DNA of 7,025 bases from NCBI GenBank assembly GCA_021732545.1, contig JAKFUW010000052.1:1-7025 (forward strand), in the 5' to 3' direction. Positions 1 through 7,018 of this stretch are shown piece by piece. A program made the position numbers and the translations under genes. Under the pieces are notes generated by a model that saw only the letters and a list, made by a program, of their open reading frames with translations, made no database searches and was not told the origin of the DNA. The stretch is from Alphaproteobacteria bacterium. GTDB taxonomy: Bacteria; Pseudomonadota; Alphaproteobacteria; Rickettsiales; UBA3002. Each line of letters opens with the position of its first letter. Within the stretch, counting starts at the first letter, position 1.

Positions 1-117
1 ACCCCCGACACGCTCAGTAATGCCAATATCCGTCATTTTTTCAGTGTGGGTAAAGCGCAGGAGTTTTTTGGCGATCCACGCATGACGGATGCTCCTGAGC
101 GATGGCTTGACGCCTAA
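1..117 (+). CDS. 3' end of an unrecognised protein-coding gene (5' end outside the window)
   Basis: Frame 1 is open from the window edge to a TAA at 115-117 and gives 38 C-terminal residues, ending in ERWLDA. The segment contains the string GKAQEFFGDP. I do not recognise the family with confidence; a GDP-containing tail followed by a short charged helix loosely recalls the C-termini of creatininase-family amidohydrolases, but this is only an impression. The other two plus frames close earlier, which together with the strand and the stop before a non-coding spacer supports this frame. It is followed by 231 bp with its own regulatory signals, so it probably belongs to a different transcription unit from the large genes downstream. 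A chance open frame cannot be excluded at this length. Confidence 0.5.
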   Translation, partial: TPDTLSNANIRHFFSVGKAQEFFGDPRMTDAPERWLDA

Positions 118-243
118 TGCTGCATTGCCCGATTGGGTGCAGGCACAGGCGAGCTTGCATAGAGAAGCCTCTGTTATGCTTGGTAAATCTTGTATTTCTG
201 GTCCCGCGCAGCATTGAGGCAAAGGCATCTCCAGCCATGCAAA

Positions 244-266
244 ATCTGCAAGCGAAACATGCAGAT
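244..266. repeat. 7-bp perfect inverted repeat upstream of the CtrA-like box
   Basis: ATCTGCA at 244-250 and its exact reverse complement TGCAGAT at 260-266 are separated by 9 nt. The repeat ends 11 bp before the CtrA-like box. No T-run follows, so it does not look like an intrinsic terminator. It could be an operator for a dimeric regulator acting on the promoter of the VWA gene, or a chance hairpin; a 7-bp repeat in a 231-bp spacer is not strong evidence by itself. Confidence 0.3.
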
Positions 267-277
267 AGGCCGAACTA

Positions 278-293
278 TTAACAAAACCTTAAC
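278..293 (+). promoter_or_regulatory. Full CtrA-type binding site (TTAA-N7-TTAAC)
   Basis: The sequence reads TTAA (278-281), seven bases (CAAAACC, 282-288), then TTAAC (289-293). This matches the consensus of full CtrA boxes in Caulobacter and other Alphaproteobacteria exactly, including the trailing C. It lies in the intergenic spacer about 56 bp upstream of the first candidate start codon of the VWA gene. The downstream half overlaps a -35-like element, which is where activating CtrA sites usually sit. I infer that transcription of the VWA/AAA+ operon may be controlled by CtrA, and that the host is alphaproteobacterial. A TTAA-rich match can arise by chance, but the position is apt. Confidence 0.55.
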
Positions 294-312
294 ACAAAAC
301 CACCCCTACATA
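289..312 (+). promoter_or_regulatory. Candidate promoter of the VWA/AAA+ operon
   Basis: TTAACA at 289-294 differs from the -35 consensus TTGACA at one position. A candidate -10 is CCTACATA at 305-312, which fits six of the eight positions of the alphaproteobacterial GCTANAWC-type element. The spacer is about one base short of the usual 10-14 for that class. A weaker alternative is TAGGCT at 311-316, with a 16-bp spacer. Either would start transcription near 318-324 and leave a leader of about 25-35 nt. The -35 overlaps the CtrA-like box, consistent with an activator-dependent promoter with a poor -10. Confidence 0.35.
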
Positions 313-348
313 GGCTAGTTTGTTTGAGGAAATGCAATCTCTAACAGT

Positions 349-3300
349 GTGTTTATGGCATCTACATCACGATATAGTCGATATGCGAGCGAGACCCGCG
401 AAACGGGTGCAAATGGCACCACTATTGCGCCGGTTGATCTTCGAGAAATGCGGGCGCGATATGTGATCGAGCAATTACCATTGGGCAAATTGCGCTCGGA
501 TATGGCGCATTACCGTAATATCCGCGCATTATTAAATGAGAAAGACCCCAAAAAACGCGAAGGCAGCCTGCGTTCATTCGGTTTGCCTGAAACCGCTACT
601 AATGCGGATATTTTAAACAAATTTCAATTACCACTCACCGCGCATGAGCCAGATTCGACAGCCCCAGATCAAGCATCGGGTTTTGGTTATTGGGTGGAGC
701 GTATTCGTGACGAAATCCCCAAGGATGAGGCACATAAAAGGACGATTGACTTATTCGATGAGGAAGTAGGCAAAGCAAAATTCGCGCTGAATCATGGCAC
801 CACGGAAGATTGCCCTAAAGGTGGCCCTAACCCTAATGACGAATGGCGCAAATTATTGTGGAGCTCTGCCGTTCGCTTTGCCTTTGCTCCGGATGACCCC
901 GAAAAAAACAAACAGAAACAGTCACCGCACTTTTTTAAACAAATTGCAGAATCACTGGCAATGGAGATTTATCGCACGAATTTTGTGGCGCGAGCAAATC
1001 TTTCCTTGCGCGGCCTGCAAAGCCGTAACCCGCTGGTGCGCTATGGCGAGCCGGAGACATGGTTCTACCACGCCAGTAAAGAGCACAACACACATTTAAA
1101 GCAAGACATCATCAATCTGGATCTGGAGATGTGCTTGCTGCTGAATGATTATGTCGATCCGATTTTCCAGCATGAACTTGCGCATCATGATAATTCGCGC
1201 ATTTATCCGCCCTGCGTTGAAGAGCCTCGCAAAGCTGCCGAAGCAGCAAAAGAAGAACTGAAAAAGCTATCCAAAGATGGCAAAGGCATCAAGGTTTCCA
1301 CTCAAGCGGTGGATTTAAGCCCCGAGCATGAACGCCTGCTAAAGGCATATCTCGAAGCCACCTATAAGCACGGGTTGATTCACCGCGTATGGAACGCGAT
1401 TGAAGATAATATGTGCAACCAGAATGGCACCAATCTGGTGTATGAGAAAGAGCCGCCTTACCCCTACCATCTCGACCACTCAATGAATGTTGCCAAAACC
1501 CTTATCGCAGGCCCAGGCAGCTATGTGCGAAGCATCACGCAGGTGAGTGATGCACCACGCCCGGAAGATAGCGGACAGCCAGGTGACGCGCTGCCAAAAT
1601 CAGTCTGGGAAAAGCGACTGAACGACATTGGCCATGCAATTGATATGGCGTATTTCCTTCGTCATGAACTGGCTGAAAACGCCTCCTCCGGCTTCAAAGA
1701 AATTGGCGTGGATCCCCGCGTGATTAAGGATGCAAGTGCGCCAGCTGCCTCGCACGAGGAGGCCTATGCATCACTACAGAAATTATGCGAAGATATCGCT
1801 AAAGCACAGCCTGCGCCCATCGAGCGCAGTCAGGATAATTTCAACACACGCAGCCTTGAAGAATGCGAGCGGCGCAACGGATTGATCGAAAATCTGGTGC
1901 AACGTTTTGTGATAGAGACGCTCGATAAGGCAATGGAAGAATTCCGCCAAAGCTCGCTGGATGAGCAAATAAAAAATCTGCGCGCCATGCTGGAGGCCAT
2001 CCGCCGAGGCGAGAATATGGGGCAAGGCAACGGCAGCGGAGGTGGCATCCCCATTGAAATTGACGGAATCGAAATGCCAGCAGGACCAGGTGAAGCAGGT
2101 AGCAAGCCCGGCCAGCACACGCCGTCTGGTAAAATCCCCGAATCCGCGCTGGATGTTGGCAAGCCATGGGAAGAAGGCACGCGTGACGCCGCGTCAGACC
2201 CCAGAGATGCCGATGCAGGCAGAAGTGGAAAAACACCAGCGCCCCCCGTGCCCATGGGCGCTGCGGGGATGCCTAGCTCAAGCAGCACATCCGGCCCACC
2301 TGGCACTGGCACGCCTGCGCTCGATAAGATTAATCTTGGCACAATGGAAACCATTAACGCGTTGCGTGAGAACTCTAATGGACATTGGGATGCGGCTTGT
2401 GTTGAGATTCAGAGCCAGCTTGAAGAAATAAAAAAACTTTTCCCAAGCACCACGGTTGGACTGGAAAAGAAACCAACCGGAACCCCCTTTGATGGCGGAT
2501 TTCGAATGGATCGCCTCCATCGACCATCGCATAGAGAGGTTGCCCTGAGGGAAAGAAGAGGCGAAGTTGTCCTGCCAACGGATCATCTCTATGTCAGAAA
2601 CCCTAAGCCAGTACCCATCGAAACGCCGGGTGATTTATTTCTGATGATTGATTGCTCTGGCAGTATGGGCTCTGGGCCGGAAAGTCGTTTGGCCATTGCA
2701 CTCAAATCCGCCGCATTGTTATATGACGCAGCAGAGCGTGCGGGTTTTGGCGTGTATATCTCCTTATGGGGTAACCAACATCCCACCTTGATCGCATCGC
2801 CAGAAAGCAACAAGAAAGATGTGTTCGCACGGCTCGATACGCCGCTACATGCAGTACTAAATCAATCCAATGTTCCCGGCTTGCATGGGGGCACGAATCT
2901 TGAAGGGGTGATGGCTTCGATGTTTGCGCAGCTTGCCATTCCCCGAGAGGATCTGAAGCTAAAATCCCAGCGCGGCCCTGTTTTTGGCTTACTCCTTTCC
3001 GATTGCGAAGTGGGAACACAATGCGAGCAGTTACATGAGGCACTCAATACAAATGTGATACCCGGCGTGACGTTGGATGTAGGCACTGTCGCTAGTAAAA
3101 GTGGTGATGTGCGAAAAATCATGGAACAGGTGAATCCGGGCGGCAGTTATGTGGATGTGGATCTTAGTGATAGCAAACGCATCGCACACGGAATGCTGCA
3201 CTGGGCGACGGCGCGACTCGATATGGCAAAGAATCAGATCGCCGCGCACAACGGTACCTCAAATGCGTGGAACCTTACTCAAGAATTATTGCAGCGTTAT

Positions 3301-3507
3301 GCCAAAGCAGCGTTGGATATTTTTTGTGGGCAAGAAGCACATACGGGTATCCGTGTGGGAAAAGATACGGATGCCACCATTGCGGAAGTAGAAAAAGTGG
3401 CGCTGGCACAACGCGAACAGGTGAAAGCAGGTGAAAAAGGAACTGCTGGAACAGAGGCTGGATTTATGACGAGGCTAACTTCATCCAACGTCGGAGCACA
3501 GCGATGA
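349..3507 (+). CDS. Large CobT/MoxR-partner-type VWA protein with a putative zincin-like N-terminal half
   Basis: A protein of about 1050 residues, probably cytoplasmic (no signal peptide or membrane segment). Visible architecture: residues 1-270 are mostly helical and unassigned. H275-E-L-A-H279 is a HExxH motif, followed by NAIEDN with E352 as a possible third zinc ligand; this HExxH...ED layout resembles predicted metallopeptidase-VWA proteins. Residues about 554-660 are a Gly/Pro/Ser/Asp-rich flexible linker. A GGFRMDRL segment then leads into a VWA domain at about 760-955. The MIDAS is complete: D768-C-S770-G-S772, T849 in HGGTN, and D885 in LLLSDCE. In the family, such VWA proteins act as adaptors for a MoxR AAA+ ring, which is encoded immediately downstream. 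CobT-like or NorD-like partners are usually much shorter (about 600 residues). The start is uncertain: GTG at 349 or ATG at 355. The only SD-like sequence (GAGGA, 326-330) is 18-24 nt away, and an in-frame TGA at 325-327 rules out longer forms. Peptidase activity is inference; the VWA call is firm. Confidence 0.92.
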   Translation: MFMASTSRYSRYASETRETGANGTTIAPVDLREMRARYVIEQLPLGKLRSDMAHYRNIRALLNEKDPKKREGSLRSFGLPETATNADILNKFQLPLTAHEPDSTAPDQASGFGYWVERIRDEIPKDEAHKRTIDLFDEEVGKAKFALNHGTTEDCPKGGPNPNDEWRKLLWSSAVRFAFAPDDPEKNKQKQSPHFFKQIAESLAMEIYRTNFVARANLSLRGLQSRNPLVRYGEPETWFYHASKEHNTHLKQDIINLDLEMCLLLNDYVDPIFQHELAHHDNSRIYPPCVEEPRKAAEAAKEELKKLSKDGKGIKVSTQAVDLSPEHERLLKAYLEATYKHGLIHRVWNAIEDNMCNQNGTNLVYEKEPPYPYHLDHSMNVAKTLIAGPGSYVRSITQVSDAPRPEDSGQPGDALPKSVWEKRLNDIGHAIDMAYFLRHELAENASSGFKEIGVDPRVIKDASAPAASHEEAYASLQKLCEDIAKAQPAPIERSQDNFNTRSLEECERRNGLIENLVQRFVIETLDKAMEEFRQSSLDEQIKNLRAMLEAIRRGENMGQGNGSGGGIPIEIDGIEMPAGPGEAGSKPGQHTPSGKIPESALDVGKPWEEGTRDAASDPRDADAGRSGKTPAPPVPMGAAGMPSSSSTSGPPGTGTPALDKINLGTMETINALRENSNGHWDAACVEIQSQLEEIKKLFPSTTVGLEKKPTGTPFDGGFRMDRLHRPSHREVALRERRGEVVLPTDHLYVRNPKPVPIETPGDLFLMIDCSGSMGSGPESRLAIALKSAALLYDAAERAGFGVYISLWGNQHPTLIASPESNKKDVFARLDTPLHAVLNQSNVPGLHGGTNLEGVMASMFAQLAIPREDLKLKSQRGPVFGLLLSDCEVGTQCEQLHEALNTNVIPGVTLDVGTVASKSGDVRKIMEQVNPGGSYVDVDLSDSKRIAHGMLHWATARLDMAKNQIAAHNGTSNAWNLTQELLQRYAKAALDIFCGQEAHTGIRVGKDTDATIAEVEKVALAQREQVKAGEKGTAGTEAGFMTRLTSSNVGAQR

Positions 3508-3563
3508 CATCACAACCAACATGCAAACAGTTTGCGACGATTACAACAGGAGAAAGACCATGA
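3504..3563 (+). CDS. Possible 19-residue coupling peptide between the two large genes
   Basis: ATG at 3504 overlaps the TGA stop of the VWA gene (ATGA, 3504-3507). The frame runs 19 codons to a TGA at 3561-3563 that overlaps the ATG of the AAA+ gene (ATGA, 3560-3563). GGAG at 3493-3496 lies 7 nt before this ATG, which is ideal Shine-Dalgarno spacing. Translation could therefore pass from gene to gene with no untranslated gap, coupling synthesis of the two partners. The peptide (MTSQPTCKQF...) has no recognisable domain, so its role, if any, would be coupling rather than as a product. A frame this short with these junctions may be accidental. Confidence 0.25.
   Translation: MTSQPTCKQFATITTGERP
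3548..3552 (+). promoter_or_regulatory. Ribosome binding site deciding the start of the AAA+ gene
   Basis: AGGAG lies 7 nt before ATG 3560. The in-frame ATG at 3521, which would add 13 residues, has no SD-like sequence in front of it (preceded by ATCACAACCAAC). This favours 3560 as the translation start. Confidence 0.75.
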
Positions 3564-6500
3564 GCACGACACCAGAAGAAACAACCAACCACGAGCGCCC
3601 CGCTACCCCAACGGATTTCAAGCGGGTTGAAGTGGATCGTAATGCTGCCGTGCCGCACTATGATCAGCAATCTGGTCAATTAGGCTGGATGGCGAGAGAC
3701 ACAGCCTTATTGGGCCGTGACCGCAAACTTATCAAATATCTGGCACGAGAGGTCCACACAGCAACGGGCGAGACCATAAAAGCTGAGGACCGTATATTTG
3801 GTGAATTGTCACGTTCATTCCCTGCAGAAGTAATGCAAAAAGTATATACGCAATTTATCGACTGGGCGCATAATTTAGCATTAGAACCACATGAGAAAGA
3901 CCCGCAATATAGCCAGCAAAACCTGATGTTTGTGATGTCTGGCCCAGGTATCGGTAAAACCTATCTTCCCAAAGTGATTGCCCGCGCATTTGGCTACAAG
4001 CCCCTGATGATCGGCGCAGGTGAAGGCTCAAGCAATATCGATGAGCTGGTGGTAGAATATGTTTATGAAACAGCTGATAAACGCGGTGAGATCCCTTTCC
4101 ACGAAATCACAGGCCGAATCAATAACGAGCTGAGGCGGCTTGCAACCAATGAGGCGGATGGAAAAGATTTGCCAACACATCGAAAACTATTGGATAGCCT
4201 AAACAACACTCCTCATCTTCTAAAAGAGCATGTTGATACGATCGGCGATGTGACCGGCAAAATCGGCCAGACATTCTATACGCTGGACAGTATGACACTC
4301 TCAGGCCGTGGTGAAATTGTGAAACTCCGAGCTGAGTTAGCCAAGATGCAGATGGCGGATACCGGCTATACCAAAAAGCAGCGCGATCTCTATGTGCTAA
4401 CGACGCCAAGCCCCAGTAGCAACAAACCTGGACCGCATGGGGAAGCCCCGCTCACGCCAGATGAAAAAAAACGTCGTGAAGCGAAAGAGCGTGAGTTTGA
4501 AGAAAGCCACAAAGAGATTGTGTCCAATGTGCTCGGCCCAATTATCGAGCAGAACGAACAGATTTTAGGCGCGCAGGGTATTGTTCATCAAGGTGGAGGG
4601 GCTGGCATCCGTCAGAAAAATGGACGCGTGCTAGAAGAGCTGATCCGTGTTAGCAACGAATGTACGCAATATGGCCGCGCGGTGCCCACCATCATCACGA
4701 TTGATGAATTCAACCGCTTCACGAACTTTGGCAAAAAATTGCAAAATTTCTGGGAAGTGGTTGGCGGCAGTAGCAAAGAAAATGTCGAGATTATGGATGC
4801 GGATGGCGTAACAAAACACGTCTTCACTCCCGAGATGCTGAAATATGTGTTTGTCTATCTCACGGGGAATGATCCCAAGAAAGTGCCACAGGCAAACGAG
4901 CTGGATGAATCGATGATGAGCCGTTTGGGCGATCATGCGATAAGGCTGGATGATTTCGATGCCAAAGATTGGCAACACCGCTTCGAGCAGGTACTCACGG
5001 GCATGGGGCTTGGTGTACATTTCAGGGCGGATGAAGATTATTTCCACGGCAATCCAACCGAATTTATGAAACATATTCGCACCAAACGCGTGGAAGGACT
5101 GTCACGATACGAACTGGCCGCTTATACAGGATCCAATTTGGATAAACTCCCTATGTCAGCACGGCTGATTGGCTATGGCCAAGATCCAGGCAATGCCTAT
5201 CATGTGATGACAGGTCTGCGTCAGGTCGGTGAATTTATGGAAGAATGGGCAAACATTTATAAAGAAGGCGGCGCTGTTGCACGAGAGCTGAGTCAAGGCA
5301 GCTCAATGCGGCTTTCGATTGATCCACGTTTAGTGACTTACATCATCAATGACATCCGCAAAAGCAAAGTAACTGCGCAAAGTGGAGCCGATCAACGTGC
5401 AGGTGTGCGAGGTGGCACTTCCACCATCGTCAAACCAGAAAATCTGGGTGACAAACTAGTGGATAAATTAGTGAAGATGGTAACAGATGCACACCCAGAA
5501 GGCTCTCTGGTTCGCACCAAGCTAGCACAAAGCATGTGGAAACACGGACTGATTGATGAGAAGCAGTTTGGCGACCTCACCGGCTTAGGAAAAGGTGAAC
5601 AAAAGCGAGTCGCGGAAATTGGAGACCTCCGCAAGCAAGCCGCAAGTGTTCAGCAGGTACGCAAACTGCTCAATACGAATCCACACAAAAAATATCACGA
5701 GCTGCTAGAGCCGATGCGCAAAATCATCTGCGAAATTGCAGCAGAAACAATAGAAGGCATAAATGTTGCAACCGCTGATACGCTGCTTACCCCAGATCAG
5801 ATGGAGGCATTCATCGAGCAAGTCGCAGCGCATGAGGCCGAATTGGCAAAAGATCTTGATGGTGAAGGTAAGATCGGTGGCGGTAAATTACCCCCTACCT
5901 TATCGCGCATTTTATTGCCCACCGTGTTTAAGGATAAAGGATATAAAATTGATATCGTGCCGACCGTGCTGGTGGACGGCGTCACGCGGGTGGAGCAGCT
6001 TGGGTCGGACAAGGCGGGCAAAGCAATCGCGAGTGGCATCGCGGCTGCAAAAGGGAAAGATGAAACTCTCGCCACCTCCAAACAGATTCTGGCAGGCCTT
6101 GGCTGGCCAGAACTCACCGCTGCCACACGTCATGAGCAGATCATGCATCTATTCATGAGCGGTACTGGAAAATCAGTGGAGGCGGCACTCGCTGGCGCCA
6201 GATTAAAAGCTGCCGAGACAGACCTGGCAAAAGCAGAGACGAAGCAAAAACCAGCGGCACAAGCGCGGATGGATGGCGCCAGAAGAACTACACAGACCGA
6301 AGTTGTTGCCGCACTGGCTCAAGACTCAGAATCGAGCAACCGAACCGATTGGTTCGCCGATGCGGAGCTGATGGCCGAGCATGGCCACAAAAGCGGATTG
6401 GCAGCAACCGTTATCCATACGGCCAATAATAAATCCATCAAAGGCGGGCATGATGCACTCAGCGTTATCACCGTGAGTTACGACAACCCAAATAAAGGAA

Positions 6501-7000
6501 AAGAAGGTGAGCCCGATAAACGAGATCGCACGCTAATTGTGGGGTTTGGTGAGCAATCGGCGGATATGGTGAAAATGCTGGCGAATGCAAGCATCACCTA
6601 TATTCACGCTGGTGCAACAGGCGCTCAGGAAGAGATCGCCAAACAGCTGGGTGCGATTGTGGGTATCGCACAGGATAATCTTCGCAAGGAGGATGACAAG
6701 CATCCCGACAAAGCAGAAACAGCAGGCAGCGGGTTGCTTTTCCATCTGGAACAGGCGCTCAATATCCGCACACCGGATAGTTTTGATGGCAAACGCGAAC
6801 AAGCGAAAACGGATGGCGGCAAGGCGGATCTGCTGACGCGCCGCTTGAACGCTGTGGCCGAGCATCTGACGGACGAACGCAACCTGCCCACGCAGGCAAA
6901 GGTGAATCCGGTGCATGCCACCAGGCTGAGCTATACAGATCAATTGAAAATGAAGCAGGCAGAAAAACCAGTGCACGAGCATTGGCAACAGGTTAAATAA
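3560..7000 (+). CDS. Giant MoxR/CobS-type AAA+ ATPase with a large insertion and an unknown C-terminal extension
   Basis: A 1146-residue soluble protein. AAA+ signatures: Walker A SGPGIGKT (K133, T134), Walker B TIITIDEF (D382, E383), sensor 1 in LTGNDP (N437), a candidate arginine finger in MMSRL (R455), and a sensor-2-like SAR (R535) opening the lid region. These are arranged as in MoxR/CobS ATPases, which form rings and use ATP to remodel a target with a VWA partner. The partner gene lies 52 bp upstream. Walker A and B are 249 residues apart, where about 60 is usual, so an insert of about 200 residues (roughly 171-372) sits where this clade carries its helix-2 insert; it includes a highly charged helix around 298-335. 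Residues after about 560 are an unrecognised extension. It is mainly helical to about 790, then more mixed, with a hydrophobic strand-like stretch LIVGFG at 992-997 and a Lys/His-rich tail. Ordinary MoxR proteins are about 300-350 residues. The start at 3560 is chosen from the AGGAG; 3521 is a less likely alternative. The substrate is unknown. Confidence 0.93.
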   Translation: MSTTPEETTNHERPATPTDFKRVEVDRNAAVPHYDQQSGQLGWMARDTALLGRDRKLIKYLAREVHTATGETIKAEDRIFGELSRSFPAEVMQKVYTQFIDWAHNLALEPHEKDPQYSQQNLMFVMSGPGIGKTYLPKVIARAFGYKPLMIGAGEGSSNIDELVVEYVYETADKRGEIPFHEITGRINNELRRLATNEADGKDLPTHRKLLDSLNNTPHLLKEHVDTIGDVTGKIGQTFYTLDSMTLSGRGEIVKLRAELAKMQMADTGYTKKQRDLYVLTTPSPSSNKPGPHGEAPLTPDEKKRREAKEREFEESHKEIVSNVLGPIIEQNEQILGAQGIVHQGGGAGIRQKNGRVLEELIRVSNECTQYGRAVPTIITIDEFNRFTNFGKKLQNFWEVVGGSSKENVEIMDADGVTKHVFTPEMLKYVFVYLTGNDPKKVPQANELDESMMSRLGDHAIRLDDFDAKDWQHRFEQVLTGMGLGVHFRADEDYFHGNPTEFMKHIRTKRVEGLSRYELAAYTGSNLDKLPMSARLIGYGQDPGNAYHVMTGLRQVGEFMEEWANIYKEGGAVARELSQGSSMRLSIDPRLVTYIINDIRKSKVTAQSGADQRAGVRGGTSTIVKPENLGDKLVDKLVKMVTDAHPEGSLVRTKLAQSMWKHGLIDEKQFGDLTGLGKGEQKRVAEIGDLRKQAASVQQVRKLLNTNPHKKYHELLEPMRKIICEIAAETIEGINVATADTLLTPDQMEAFIEQVAAHEAELAKDLDGEGKIGGGKLPPTLSRILLPTVFKDKGYKIDIVPTVLVDGVTRVEQLGSDKAGKAIASGIAAAKGKDETLATSKQILAGLGWPELTAATRHEQIMHLFMSGTGKSVEAALAGARLKAAETDLAKAETKQKPAAQARMDGARRTTQTEVVAALAQDSESSNRTDWFADAELMAEHGHKSGLAATVIHTANNKSIKGGHDALSVITVSYDNPNKGKEGEPDKRDRTLIVGFGEQSADMVKMLANASITYIHAGATGAQEEIAKQLGAIVGIAQDNLRKEDDKHPDKAETAGSGLLFHLEQALNIRTPDSFDGKREQAKTDGGKADLLTRRLNAVAEHLTDERNLPTQAKVNPVHATRLSYTDQLKMKQAEKPVHEHWQQVK

Positions 7001-7018
7001 TTCTTGATAAGGAAAATC

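Noticed and set aside
120..142. Hairpin after the first stop codon: CTGCA and CCC arms pairing with GGG and TGCAG around a GATT loop, with a 3-nt bulge.
   Set aside because: It has a bulged 8-bp stem and no T-run follows, so it does not qualify as an intrinsic terminator; at most it is an RNA 3'-end structure.
41..238. 65-codon minus-strand frame across the end of the first gene and the spacer.
   Set aside because: It lies antisense to the frame at 1-117, has no recognisable domain and its product looks like random translation.
1830..2354. Minus-strand frames of up to 174 codons opposite the middle of the VWA gene.
   Set aside because: They lie opposite the Gly/Pro/Ser linker, where biased codon composition removes stops on the other strand; the Pro/Ser/Ala-rich products are typical shadows.
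3521..3559. Upstream ATG for the AAA+ gene, adding 13 residues.
   Set aside because: No SD-like sequence precedes 3521, while ATG 3560 has AGGAG at ideal spacing and starts with a typical polar N-terminus.
6155..6175. SGTGKS string in the C-terminal part of the AAA+ protein, resembling a second P-loop.
   Set aside because: The Gly required five positions before the GK is absent (Phe is there), and no second Walker B is evident, so it is not a second ATPase site.
6533..6988. 151-codon minus-strand frame opposite the 3' end of the AAA+ gene.
   Set aside because: It is fully antisense to a well-supported gene and shows no motif or convincing start signal; it is a shadow of the coding strand.
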